Of a stretch of 38,680 bases of DNA, positions 27,420 to 36,508 are shown one piece after another. Under the pieces are notes generated by a model that had not been told where the DNA came from, ran no database searches, and saw only the letters and a list, made by a program, of their open reading frames with translations. Source of the DNA: a virus; the IMG/VR virus record IMGVR_UViG_3300033153_002940, positions 1 to 38,680 of that record. One strand, written 5' to 3'. The first letter of the stretch is position 1. Each line of letters begins with the position of its first letter. Both the position numbers and the translations under genes were made by a program.

Positions 27420-28292
27420 ATGGCAATATCATACGAATCAATACAATCCACAACGGATGATGGGAGTGCAACAATAACAATTACAAAACCAATAAGTTTA
27501 GCTGTTGGCGATTTAATGGTGGCTTTTATAGGTTCAGGTGCAGATGCAACAACAAACTCTTCATTAGCTGGGTGGACAGTAATAGATGGTCTTGGAGATG
27601 CTACTTTCTGGGGAGCTAACCCTGGCAATCATACTTGTTTAGCAAAGGTGGCAGATTCAGGAGATACGGCAGCTTCCAATTTCTCTTTCACTAAAGGGGG
27701 TGGTAATGATGAGAGTGTCGGTGCAATATTAAGATTTTCTTCTGATGTTGGTAGTTTCGATGCTTCTAGTTTAATTGTTGGAGATGCTAATTTAGCAGCA
27801 GGAAATCCTACAATCACATTCGTTGGGGGTGTAACACCAGCAAGTGCTAACTCTTTTCTAGTTATGGGTGTATTTACAGATGCTTCAAGCACGTCAACAG
27901 GGTGGGCTGTTGTAACAGATAACCCTAGTTGGACAGAAGTATTAGACGAGGTAATTTCAGAGGGAAATGATGCAACACTATCAATAGCCTATGGCTCAAG
28001 GGCAGAAACAAGTGCTACTGGTAATTATTCAACCATATTAGGTGCAAACAATGATGGAATAGGAATTTTAATAGCCCTTAACGAAATGGTAGATGTAACA
28101 ATATCTCCCGACCCCATTGTTATGACATCTACTGTTCCATCAGTTGTAGTAACAGCAGATGCTAATATAGCACCAAGCCCATTAGTAATAACAGCTTCAG
28201 TTCCTGCACCAACAGTCACGGTTACAACAGTTAGTTGGACTAACGAATCAAAACCATCTGCTTCTGTATGGACTATTGAAGACCAAATATAA
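27420..28292 (+). CDS. Beta-rich structural protein
   Basis: 290 aa, Ser/Thr/Ala/Val-rich and low in charge. The first about 220 residues look like a jelly-roll or lectin-like domain (GDLMVAFIGSGADATTNSS, SFLVMGVFTDASSTSTGW, GIGILIALNEM). After it comes a Pro/Val repeat linker with two related segments (ISPDPIVMTSTVPSVVV and IAPSPLVITASVPAPTV) and a short C-terminal tag. It is probably a virion surface or fibre protein. No named family is certain. Confidence 0.6.
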   Translation: MAISYESIQSTTDDGSATITITKPISLAVGDLMVAFIGSGADATTNSSLAGWTVIDGLGDATFWGANPGNHTCLAKVADSGDTAASNFSFTKGGGNDESVGAILRFSSDVGSFDASSLIVGDANLAAGNPTITFVGGVTPASANSFLVMGVFTDASSTSTGWAVVTDNPSWTEVLDEVISEGNDATLSIAYGSRAETSATGNYSTILGANNDGIGILIALNEMVDVTISPDPIVMTSTVPSVVVTADANIAPSPLVITASVPAPTVTVTTVSWTNESKPSASVWTIEDQI

Positions 28293-28296
28293 AATT

Positions 28297-29793
28297 ATGG
28301 ATAAAAACGGAAATATAACATTAAATTATGACACTTGGAAATATGGTATTAAAACCCCAGTAACAGGAATGGGTGATATTGTTAATATGGATATTTTTGA
28401 TACACCAGGGATAGTGAAAATAGCATTAGCCCCTACAGCCCTAGCTACTACAGATTTTACAGACAAACCAACCTTTGGTGCTTTTAGACCCGAAACTAAT
28501 TCTGTTTTCTTGGGGGATAGAGATGGAGAACTTTATGATTATAATGTTGATACATCCGTTCTGGGTGCTAAGGCTGATGGTTCAGAGGGAATGGCAAATG
28601 GAAAATGGTGGAAGAATTATCTAATTGCTACAGATGTTTCAGGAACAACTATTGATATAGATGCCTTTGATGGAACATCAACTTGGACTGCTGATTGGGA
28701 ATCATATACAGCAGACTCAAGTTCAGGTGCTGGATATAATAAAATACACCCATCTCCAGCAGATGATGATTTATATATCGGATATGGAAGATACGTTGCA
28801 AGAATATCAGGTATTGGAACTTTTGACCCAACTGATAGTGGGACTTGGACTTCTATTGATAAGTTCTTAATACTTCCCGTTGGTTATGTTATTAATGATA
28901 TAGATACCATAGCTAATTATTTAATAGTCTCTGCTTCTATAAGTGGTTCTGCTTCAGCAACAACACATTTTTATGGAGCAAGACTTTATTATTGGGATTT
29001 AAGTCAAAATATAACTGTGGCACAGGAGTTTACAGGCTTTGTGGAATTAAATACTAATGTAGCTTCTCCATTAATTACTGTAGATAACAATATTTACTAT
29101 CACAAGTGGGCTGATAGAAGCTGGGGTGTAACAAACCTATCCTCAACACAAACACTATTCGGTCTTGATATTCAATCTGAAGTTAATTATGGTGGTTATT
29201 TAACTGGAAATAAAGATTGTGCCTCAAGAACAAATGATTATTTTGTGCTTGGTTTATCATCAGAAGATGGAGATAGTAAACCAGCGGGTGTTTATCATAT
29301 AAGTGATGGTTCATATACAAGACATACAATTTCAACAGGGGAGGTTGGTATTAATGCTGAAGTGGATATTAAGTTTGTAACTACTATTGGTTTTGGAGAA
29401 TATCTTGTTGGTTATGAAGATGCTGTAACACCATCTTATGTAGTAGACCATTTTGGTAAATCAGGATATAGGAGAACGTCTTATGGTGCTTATATGGAAA
29501 GTCCCCTCTATCAGGTTAGTGGTTCCCTTAAAAAGAAATCATATCAACAACTAGAGGTATCTTTAGCTAAAGAGTTGGCAACAGGACAAGGGGTTAGAGT
29601 TTCTTATCGTAAGAATTTATCAGATAGTTGGACAGTAATGCAGACCTTTGATTTTGCTACTTATGGAGCTAAGGCACAATTTAATGACACAGCAAAGATA
29701 ACAGACGCTTCCACACTTCAATTGAAAGTGGAAATGACAACGGGTGCAAGTTCAACAACCACACCAGAATTAATTACAGTAAGAATATTTTAA
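28297..29793 (+). CDS. Large beta-rich structural protein, possibly tail tube/hub
   Basis: 498 aa from ATG 28297 (a TTG at 28276 lies inside the upstream gene). The sequence is rich in Gly, Asp, Tyr and Trp with repeated strand pairs (FGAFRPETNSVFLGDRDGEL, YIGYGRYVARISG, GTWTSIDKFLILPVGYVI), suggesting a beta-propeller-like body, and a C-terminal beta-sandwich (YQQLEVSLAKELATGQGVRV). Size and position fit the large tail-tubular or hub proteins of short-tailed phages, but similarity to a named protein is not evident. Confidence 0.55.
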   Translation: MDKNGNITLNYDTWKYGIKTPVTGMGDIVNMDIFDTPGIVKIALAPTALATTDFTDKPTFGAFRPETNSVFLGDRDGELYDYNVDTSVLGAKADGSEGMANGKWWKNYLIATDVSGTTIDIDAFDGTSTWTADWESYTADSSSGAGYNKIHPSPADDDLYIGYGRYVARISGIGTFDPTDSGTWTSIDKFLILPVGYVINDIDTIANYLIVSASISGSASATTHFYGARLYYWDLSQNITVAQEFTGFVELNTNVASPLITVDNNIYYHKWADRSWGVTNLSSTQTLFGLDIQSEVNYGGYLTGNKDCASRTNDYFVLGLSSEDGDSKPAGVYHISDGSYTRHTISTGEVGINAEVDIKFVTTIGFGEYLVGYEDAVTPSYVVDHFGKSGYRRTSYGAYMESPLYQVSGSLKKKSYQQLEVSLAKELATGQGVRVSYRKNLSDSWTVMQTFDFATYGAKAQFNDTAKITDASTLQLKVEMTTGASSTTTPELITVRIF

Positions 29794-29794
29794 T

Positions 29795-30004
29795 ATGGCA
29801 GACAATATACAAAAAGAAGAATTCAGACAACATAAACACTCTGGTATTGATGGGGTTAAGGTCAATTTTAATGACCTTTCAATAGTTAGAAAGACAGCGA
29901 TAACAGCCCCAACAGGAGGTGGAACACAGGACTCGGAAGCAAGAACAGCAATTAACACAATTATTAGCACGCTTGAGGACTTAGGTCTAATCAACGAAAA
30001 TTAA
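29795..30004 (+). CDS. Small virion protein with HKHSGIDG motif
   Basis: 69 aa. EEFRQHKHSGIDGVKVNFND near the start and GGTQDSEARTAINTIISTLE at the end are a pattern common in short phage structural proteins, often trimeric fibre or decoration parts. The His-rich HKHSG could bind metal, as in some fibre tips. It is coupled to the previous gene by TAATATG. Its stop overlaps the region of the next promoter. Confidence 0.6.
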   Translation: MADNIQKEEFRQHKHSGIDGVKVNFNDLSIVRKTAITAPTGGGTQDSEARTAINTIISTLEDLGLINEN

Positions 30005-30005
30005 A

Positions 30006-30014
30006 TGTTATAAT
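30006..30014 (+). promoter_or_regulatory. Extended -10 promoter of the ejection-protein genes, leaderless
   Basis: TG, T, TATAAT (30009-30014), 6 nt before ATG 30021, the same spacing as at 26272 and 15486. It lies directly after the stop at 30002-30004. Confidence 0.7.
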
Positions 30015-30020
30015 ATTATT

Positions 30021-31790
30021 ATGGACAACGAAACAGTATTAACATCAGGACAATTTGATAACGCAAACCCATTAACAGGGAATGAATCTGCTACTCCCTT
30101 AACGGAGACCTTTTTTACACCAGATAAACCCTCTTTAAATGAAATGGCAGATAGTGCAGGTGTTGATGCTCCAGCTACCACAACACAAATAGATGCTAAA
30201 AATATAAATCAACCGGTAGCATCTCCAGTTGATGCCCCTATTGCAGAAAATGATATTTATTCTGATTTGGAAAACCAAATTCGTAGTGTATCTGGTATTG
30301 ATACAATGGCTCAAGATGAGGAGAATATAGATGATTTATGGAGTGTTCTTTCTTCTTCAGCAAAAGATGTGGCAGATATACAAAGGGATATAGGAAATCA
30401 ACCAAGAGAACAAAAGAAATTAGAGGCTAAGACTGGTTTACCTGAATTTAGGGAATCTCAAAGAGATGTGGTTGCTCAAATGACAGCATTACAGGCTCAA
30501 TTAACTACTGATTTAGAAACTATAACAGAACAAAGTCGCCAAGAGGGTGGTTTAGCCTTTGCTTCAGGAGGAGAGAGGGGACGTAGAGCAAGACAGGCTG
30601 CAGCTGAAATGGCAGGTCTATCCGCTATTAATCAACAACTATTGGGAAATATCCAAACAGCACAGGATTATGTTACACAATCTATGAATATTAAATATTC
30701 TGCTCTACAAGGAGAATTAGATGCTCAAAATACTCTTATTAATATGAATAAGGATAAGATGACAAGTAAGGAGGCAAAACTGGCAGAGAAAAGACAAACA
30801 GAAATATCTCTATTATCTAATAGATTAGAAAAACAAATGGCTAACGAATTGGAAGCTAGACAGAGTATTATCACAGCTATGGGAAATGGTCTAGGTTCTA
30901 GCACAGGCTCTAATTTAATGAGTCAATTATCAAAAGGAAGTATAACCCCCGAATCTGTTTTTGCTACAACAGGTGGTTATTTAGTAGACCCACTTGATAG
31001 AGCTATTAAACAGTTATCTTATAATACAGCCTTAGAAACATATAACTCAACATCAGAAGTTAATGATGATTGGGGAGATTTAATTAATGATACTGCCTCA
31101 CTAGCTGGTTCAAAAGATGGTAGAGCTAATACAAAGAAATTACTTGCAGATGCCTTTAAAGACCAAAACTATAATAGGGTTTATACTCTTATGGCTAATA
31201 ATGTATCAGAAGCATTAACAGGAGAGAACAAATCTAAATTTGATGCACAAAGGAGAGAATATCTTGCTTTAGATAAAATGAGTAATTCTTTACAGCAATA
31301 TCAAGATGCTGGAGGAGATATGAACATCTTTAAAGGTAAGGCTGAAGAAATTACAAGAAAGCTAGGGCTTATAGGAGATGACCCTCGCTTTACAGCGTTT
31401 GCTGTTGAATTGACTCGTAATTTCCAAACATACCGACAGGAAATGACAGGTGCCGCCTTTACACCACAAGAATCAAGGGAGTATGCCTCAATTAACCCAG
31501 GCACAGGAAAGACTATTGACCTTAACCTTGCTATTATTAAAGGTGCTAGGAATGCAATAGAAAATAAATACATTTCTACTATTGAAGCAAATATTAGTGG
31601 AGCCGAAAAGGTTTGGAATATAGTCAGTGGTTCAAGCTCTACATCAGGACAATATATAAATGAAGTTGATAGTGTCTTACAATCAGGAGATGGTTTAGAT
31701 GATTTTCTAAACGGATTAGAACTAGGTGGTTCAACCCCAGCCACAACAAATTATAAGAAAGAATCAATGGATTTTAATATAACACTTTAA
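30021..31790 (+). CDS. Internal virion/DNA-ejection-type helical protein
   Basis: 589 aa. A disordered Ala/Pro/Thr-rich first about 85 residues is followed by long helices with coiled-coil character (about 90-270; ALQAQLTTDLETITEQSRQ, LAEKRQTEISLLSNRLEKQM) and a helical C-terminal half. In short-tailed phages such large helical proteins next to a glycine-zipper membrane protein are carried in the capsid and ejected with DNA. A basic Gly-rich patch (GGERGRRARQAAAEMAG) stands out near residue 190. Identification is by composition and place. Confidence 0.6.
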   Translation: MDNETVLTSGQFDNANPLTGNESATPLTETFFTPDKPSLNEMADSAGVDAPATTTQIDAKNINQPVASPVDAPIAENDIYSDLENQIRSVSGIDTMAQDEENIDDLWSVLSSSAKDVADIQRDIGNQPREQKKLEAKTGLPEFRESQRDVVAQMTALQAQLTTDLETITEQSRQEGGLAFASGGERGRRARQAAAEMAGLSAINQQLLGNIQTAQDYVTQSMNIKYSALQGELDAQNTLINMNKDKMTSKEAKLAEKRQTEISLLSNRLEKQMANELEARQSIITAMGNGLGSSTGSNLMSQLSKGSITPESVFATTGGYLVDPLDRAIKQLSYNTALETYNSTSEVNDDWGDLINDTASLAGSKDGRANTKKLLADAFKDQNYNRVYTLMANNVSEALTGENKSKFDAQRREYLALDKMSNSLQQYQDAGGDMNIFKGKAEEITRKLGLIGDDPRFTAFAVELTRNFQTYRQEMTGAAFTPQESREYASINPGTGKTIDLNLAIIKGARNAIENKYISTIEANISGAEKVWNIVSGSSSTSGQYINEVDSVLQSGDGLDDFLNGLELGGSTPATTNYKKESMDFNITL

Positions 31791-31791
31791 T

Positions 31792-33381
31792 ATGCAAATT
31801 TCACAAGAACAACTAAAGACAATCCTAAAAAACAAACCAACAGGAACAGACAATAGAACTATTGTTGAGGGTCTTATTGGTAGAGGATATAACCTAGAGG
31901 GATTAGACCCCTTAACTTCTACTGTTTTTAGAGAACAAAAGAAAGCATCACAACCTCTCGTAACACAACAAGAATTTGAAAAACCAAAGGCTACAAGTTT
32001 TTGGGGTAAGGCTAGAGATGTTGCAGCCAGTATTGTTGGAGGTGGTAAATTAGCAGAGGGACTAGGACAAGCAATAGCTGCACCTGGAGTTATTAAAAAT
32101 CTAGAAGATGCAATAACAAATACAACTTCTGTTCAGACAGATATAATACAAAGACTTCAGCAAAAAAGAAAGAAAGGGGAGGACACATCAAGAGAGATGG
32201 AACTTCTTAAATTAAATAAGGTTGATTTAGATAGATTAACTCAAACAGCCAAGTCTTATACAGGTTCTTTAGTTTCAAGTAAGGAGGTTGTCGGTTCTGC
32301 AGCAAGATTAGCAGGAACAGTAGCAGGTGGAACTATTGCAAGTAAGGCTGCAGGATTAACTGGGGTTGGTAAAGCAACAACATTAGGAACTGGTGCGTTA
32401 AGGGGTGCTGGTGCTGGTGCAATTACTGGTGGTATTGAGGGTGGAATACACGGAGCTGGAGTTGCAGCAGAACAAGATAGGTCTACAGAAGAAATAATCT
32501 TGAGTGGAGGTTTGGGTGCTACATCAGGTGCTCTACTCGGAGGTGCAATAGGAACAGTAACGGGAGGATTAGGAGGATTCTTTAAGGGAAGAAAATTAAA
32601 GAAAGAGAAATTTTACGAGGCCTTTGTTACACCTAAAGAAACAGCAAAATCAAGAGCTCAAGCAATTCAAGACGGGAGATTAGAAGACCCAACACTATTT
32701 GGTAAAGCAGAATTAGCAGCCTCAAAGAGAGATAAACAATTAGCAGAAGCGGTTAGAGATGTAGTAAAACCAAAAGCAAAATTAAGTGAAAATGTTGATG
32801 CTGTAAAGAGAAGAATTGGAGATATTAATGCTGGTGTTGAAGATTATGTTATAGCAAATAAGGTTCCCCTTAATAAAAATCAAATAAAGTCAAAACTAAT
32901 GACAGGAAAAAATGATTTAGATTTAGTATTTGCATCAGAAACAAATGCTGAAAAAACATATAACAGACTTTCTGAAATCTTTATGAAGCAAATTAAAAGT
33001 GGAGATACAGCAGGAGTGTTGGAAGCAAGAAAAAGTTTTGATAGATTACCAGCAGTTAAGAAACTCCTTAGCACAGATGTTATAGGAGAAAATGCCCGTA
33101 AAGAACTCGTATTAGCAATTAGGGGGGCTGCTAATGATTTGGTTGCAACACAATTACCTAAAGGAAATCAATTTAAGGCTAGTTTAATGACAGAACACAG
33201 ATTGTTTGAAGTAATAAAAAATCTAGCCGAAAAGAACCAATCAATAGTTGGTATGAATAGATTACAAATATTCGCAAAGGAATACCCAGTTGTTCAATCA
33301 CTAGTAGCTGGTTTGGCAGCAGGAGGATTAGCCCTAGGAGGTGTAGGTATAGGTCGTTCAATAGTTGGTTCTACCGATTAG
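31792..33381 (+). CDS. Ejection-type protein with glycine-zipper membrane segments
   Basis: 529 aa. The middle (about 165-270) is a long run of Gly/Ala-rich hydrophobic helices with GxxxG spacing (AARLAGTVAGGTIASKAAGL, AGAGAITGGIEGGIHGAG, ATSGALLGGAIGTVTGGLGG), able to insert in a membrane. A second hydrophobic segment is near the C-terminus (LVAGLAAGGLALGGVGIG). The rest is helical and charged. This is typical of phage proteins that form a trans-envelope DNA channel during infection. A soluble lytic domain is not seen in it. Confidence 0.65.
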   Translation: MQISQEQLKTILKNKPTGTDNRTIVEGLIGRGYNLEGLDPLTSTVFREQKKASQPLVTQQEFEKPKATSFWGKARDVAASIVGGGKLAEGLGQAIAAPGVIKNLEDAITNTTSVQTDIIQRLQQKRKKGEDTSREMELLKLNKVDLDRLTQTAKSYTGSLVSSKEVVGSAARLAGTVAGGTIASKAAGLTGVGKATTLGTGALRGAGAGAITGGIEGGIHGAGVAAEQDRSTEEIILSGGLGATSGALLGGAIGTVTGGLGGFFKGRKLKKEKFYEAFVTPKETAKSRAQAIQDGRLEDPTLFGKAELAASKRDKQLAEAVRDVVKPKAKLSENVDAVKRRIGDINAGVEDYVIANKVPLNKNQIKSKLMTGKNDLDLVFASETNAEKTYNRLSEIFMKQIKSGDTAGVLEARKSFDRLPAVKKLLSTDVIGENARKELVLAIRGAANDLVATQLPKGNQFKASLMTEHRLFEVIKNLAEKNQSIVGMNRLQIFAKEYPVVQSLVAGLAAGGLALGGVGIGRSIVGSTD

Positions 33382-33451
33382 TTCGGACTATCCAACCAAT
33401 AAGACCACCAATAAGGCTACATATAATCAAAAATATAATAATATTAATCAT
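33371..33451 (-). CDS. Possible 26-aa membrane peptide on the minus strand
   Basis: ATG at 33451 (reading left) to TAG at 33373-33371 gives MINIIIFLIICSLIGGLIGW followed by IVRTNR: one hydrophobic helix with a Gly-Gly-Leu-Ile-Gly core and a basic C-terminus. It lies in a 109-bp gap between genes and would be the only minus-strand gene. Such peptides are known as toxins or lysis factors, but a 26-codon frame in AT-rich DNA can easily arise by chance. Confidence 0.2.
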   Translation of the reverse strand: MINIIIFLIICSLIGGLIGWIVRTNR

Positions 33452-33453
33452 CT

Positions 33454-33459
33454 TATAAT
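33454..33459 (+). promoter_or_regulatory. Promoter-like -10 box before the collagen-like fibre gene
   Basis: TATAAT followed by AATAACA; TATAATAATAACA (33454-33466) equals 4327, 6563 and 23143. Leader to ATG 33491 is about 25 nt. There is no TG extension. Confidence 0.5.
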
Positions 33460-33490
33460 AATAACATAAACCCCTTAAAAGTAAACAATT

Positions 33491-36490
33491 ATGGCTTCAA
33501 AACAAGAAATACAAAAATTAAAGAAATTAGGAATGTCTGATAAGGATATTATTTTATATTTTCAACAACAAAAATTTCAAGATAAGATTACCTTAATGAA
33601 AGGAGATGATGGAATAAGGGGGGAGAAAGGAGAAATTGGTTTAACTGGAGCCTCAATACAGGGTAAAACTGGTAATAAGGGAGATATTGGTAAGACTGGT
33701 AAGGTTGGTTCTAGGGGAGAAAAAGGGGATAAAGGTAAAATAGGTAAGACAGGAAAGAGAGGGTTTATGGGTTGGACAGGAAAAAGGGGAAAGGTTGGAC
33801 CAAAAGGAGATACAGGAAAAGGGGGGAAAGATGGAATTGATGGAAAGACTATAATCAGACAAACTACTGGAAGTGGAATAGGTGGCGGTGGTGGTTCTGG
33901 TATTCAAATTACCTCTAATGGAGTAAATAAAAGAATGGGAGCCTCAAAGATTAACTTCGGAACTGGACTTACTGTTACACCAACTCCTAATGGAGTAGAT
34001 GTTGCTGGCTTTAGTGTTGAAACTCAATCACTTCAAGCTGTTACAGATATTGGTAATACAACCACGAATGATATAGAGGCAAAATCTTTTATAACAACAA
34101 GCGGAACATCATCTGGTTTTGTTAAGGGAGATGGTTCTTTAGATACCTCTACTTACTTAACAGCAGAGGCAGATACATTACAAACTGTAACAGATAGAGG
34201 TGCTTCTACTACAAATAAGGTAACTATTACAGATGAGGGATTAGCTTCTAGTTATATTGATTTTGATACTGCAGCAACACCAGGTCATCAGGAGGGTAGA
34301 TTACATTGGGACGATGATAATGGAACTCTTGAACTTGGAATGGCAGGGGGTGAAGTTAAGATGCAAATGGGTCAGGAGGTAATGCTTCCTAGAGGTAAGG
34401 CTACTGGTAGTGATATTGATAATGGAGAACTTGTCTATATATCAGGTGCTTCAGGTAATAAACCAGAGCTTACATTAGCTAAGGCAGATGCTAGTGCTAC
34501 AGCAGAGGGAACTATTGCAATGGCAACAGAGGATATTAGTCAAAATAGTAATGGATACTATACTGCTTTTGGAATGGTAAATGATATTCCAGTTCCTGTT
34601 GCTACATATTCAGATGGAGATGAAATATACTTATCTGCCACAACAGCAGGTGCAATTACAAACGTAAAGCCAGTCTCTCCAAATTACGCCATTAAGGTTG
34701 GGTTTGTAATGCTGGCTCACAATACAGCAGGAAAGATTTTTATAAATGTAAACCCAAGAACAAATGATGTAAGCAATATCGCAGGTCTTACCGCCAACTA
34801 TGTTCCTTATGCAGATGCAAATGGATTTTTAACAGAACATTCAGGCTTTCAATATGACGGAGATAGTCTTAATATAGATAGATTAGAAATACTAGGAGAT
34901 AATGTAGTCAATAGAATATCATATCCACTTTCAGGAATGTCAGCATTCCAACAGACACTAAACTTAATTGTTGATGGTGTAAAAGTTTATATGGAAACAG
35001 AGAGGGTTACTACTGGTGGAGATTTGTTCTATGTGATTGATGAGGAGAAAGTTACATTAGATTGCACCACTGGTGCAGGAACAGATGGTATGGCTCAAGT
35101 TGAACTAACTGTTGGAACAGCTCAAGTTGAACTAACTGTTGGAACAGCAACAGCTCCTCAAATTAACTATATCTATGTAACAACAGATGGTGCTGGAACA
35201 GCAACACTTGAGTCTTCAACCTCGTTACCAACAGGAACCTTTGCTTGGCACTCTATTGCAGTAATTCAAGATGCAGCAACGGTTACAGCTCACGGACCAA
35301 TCTCACTACAAAGAACCACGGAGGCTCTTAAACATAATGGTAGGGGAGCATTATCATATATGAGAGAGAAGTTAAGATGGCTTGGACCTAAATACGTTTC
35401 AGGTTGTGCCTCAACACTTGATGATGGTGCAGCAATGAACTTATCTGTGGCGGCAGGTGTCGTATTTCAACTCCATAGACAAGACTTCCCAGCACTTAAT
35501 GTAGTTACTCATGGAGCCACAGTAGCTAATGCTAGTGGTGATGGGGTGTTGACAATGTTGGAGAATGTCCACGACCTAAATGATATAACAGAATTAGCAA
35601 ATGGAACACCCATTGGAACAAACAAATACTTCTCTATAACTATTTGGGCAACAATGGCTTCAAGTGACCAGAATGGTAATCAATCAAAACTATTTGTAAA
35701 CTTACCTACTGGAGTTTATAACTCTGAATCAGCAGTAATTGCAGATGCTTCTAACTTTGATGTAAGAACAGCAGCTCAAGAATATAACAATACAGCTTTC
35801 TTACTTTGTAGGGTTACATTTAAGAAGACAGCAGGAGACCATGACCCAGTCGGTGCTGAAGTTTATGCTTTAACAGGTTCCCCTATGGGAACTATAGGTG
35901 GTGGTGCAGGTTCAACAGCCCTTACAGAGTTCTCAGATGCTAACTTTAAAGTTTATGACAACGGAGACCCAACAAGAATAATTGCTCTTGAGGCGGGAAG
36001 TATAACAGCAGGTAATACAAGAACTATCACAATGGCAGATAGTGCTGTTGACCTAGCAGATATAGGGACAAACACAACAGCGATAGGACTGAATACCACA
36101 CACAGAACTTCAAATGGAACAGACCATTCATACATTGACCAATCAGTAGTTTCAGGAGCCACACCAACATTTACAAATACAAACTTTACAGAAGCTACTG
36201 ATAAGAATTATGTTACAGATGCTCAACAAACTGTTATTGGTAATACAACTAATACTAACTCAGGAGACCAAACCATTGAATTAACAGAAGAGGTAACTGG
36301 TTCTGGAACAGGTAGTTTTGTAGCAACCATCGCAGATAATGTAGTAGATGAAGCAAACCTAAAGGTAAACTCACCTACTAATGATTATGTATTAACATCT
36401 GATGATGGGGAGGCGGGAGGTATGAAATGGGCAGAGGCACCAGGTGGAATAGACACAACAGCAAAGTCTTTTGCTTGGTTTATCAATTAA
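33491..36490 (+). CDS. Fibre protein with collagen-like repeats
   Basis: 999 aa. A short helical head (QEIQKLKKLGMSDKDI) is followed by uninterrupted Gly-x-y triplets at about residues 38-119 (for example GDIGKTGKVGSRGEKGDKGK), then a Gly-rich hinge and beta-rich repeats. Residues about 300-425 share a domain with the next gene (LVYISG, LAKADASATAEG, DEIYLSATTAGAITN, VGFVM). Later segments resemble fibre shafts and end in VTDAQQTVIGNTTNTNSGDQ and a terminal YVLTSDDG...MKWAEAPGG. A 9-residue unit, AQVELTVGT, is duplicated in tandem at 535-552. It should be trimeric and bind host surface or other virion parts. Confidence 0.8.
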   Translation: MASKQEIQKLKKLGMSDKDIILYFQQQKFQDKITLMKGDDGIRGEKGEIGLTGASIQGKTGNKGDIGKTGKVGSRGEKGDKGKIGKTGKRGFMGWTGKRGKVGPKGDTGKGGKDGIDGKTIIRQTTGSGIGGGGGSGIQITSNGVNKRMGASKINFGTGLTVTPTPNGVDVAGFSVETQSLQAVTDIGNTTTNDIEAKSFITTSGTSSGFVKGDGSLDTSTYLTAEADTLQTVTDRGASTTNKVTITDEGLASSYIDFDTAATPGHQEGRLHWDDDNGTLELGMAGGEVKMQMGQEVMLPRGKATGSDIDNGELVYISGASGNKPELTLAKADASATAEGTIAMATEDISQNSNGYYTAFGMVNDIPVPVATYSDGDEIYLSATTAGAITNVKPVSPNYAIKVGFVMLAHNTAGKIFINVNPRTNDVSNIAGLTANYVPYADANGFLTEHSGFQYDGDSLNIDRLEILGDNVVNRISYPLSGMSAFQQTLNLIVDGVKVYMETERVTTGGDLFYVIDEEKVTLDCTTGAGTDGMAQVELTVGTAQVELTVGTATAPQINYIYVTTDGAGTATLESSTSLPTGTFAWHSIAVIQDAATVTAHGPISLQRTTEALKHNGRGALSYMREKLRWLGPKYVSGCASTLDDGAAMNLSVAAGVVFQLHRQDFPALNVVTHGATVANASGDGVLTMLENVHDLNDITELANGTPIGTNKYFSITIWATMASSDQNGNQSKLFVNLPTGVYNSESAVIADASNFDVRTAAQEYNNTAFLLCRVTFKKTAGDHDPVGAEVYALTGSPMGTIGGGAGSTALTEFSDANFKVYDNGDPTRIIALEAGSITAGNTRTITMADSAVDLADIGTNTTAIGLNTTHRTSNGTDHSYIDQSVVSGATPTFTNTNFTEATDKNYVTDAQQTVIGNTTNTNSGDQTIELTEEVTGSGTGSFVATIADNVVDEANLKVNSPTNDYVLTSDDGEAGGMKWAEAPGGIDTTAKSFAWFIN
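35093..35146 (+). repeat. Perfect 27-bp tandem duplication in the fibre gene
   Basis: Two identical 27-base units (35093-35119 and 35120-35146), each starting GCTCAAGTTGAAC, encode AQVELTVGT twice. Perfect identity in a protein whose other repeats are diverged means a recent event. Nine extra residues keep the frame. Confidence 0.9.
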
Positions 36491-36508
36491 CAATTTAACA
36501 ATATTATT

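Noticed and set aside
31301-31744. 147-codon minus-strand frame inside the ejection-protein gene
   Set aside because: It is fully covered by a strong plus-strand gene, has no promoter or ribosome site, and has a composition typical of a reverse complement.
30021-33381. Tape measure protein
   Set aside because: The two large helical proteins are 589 and 529 aa, one with glycine-zipper membrane segments. No tail-tube, sheath or baseplate genes are present, so ejection proteins fit better.
33653-33907. Minus-strand Ser/Thr-rich frame opposite the collagen repeats
   Set aside because: It is the mirror of Gly-Lys-rich triplets; no independent signals.
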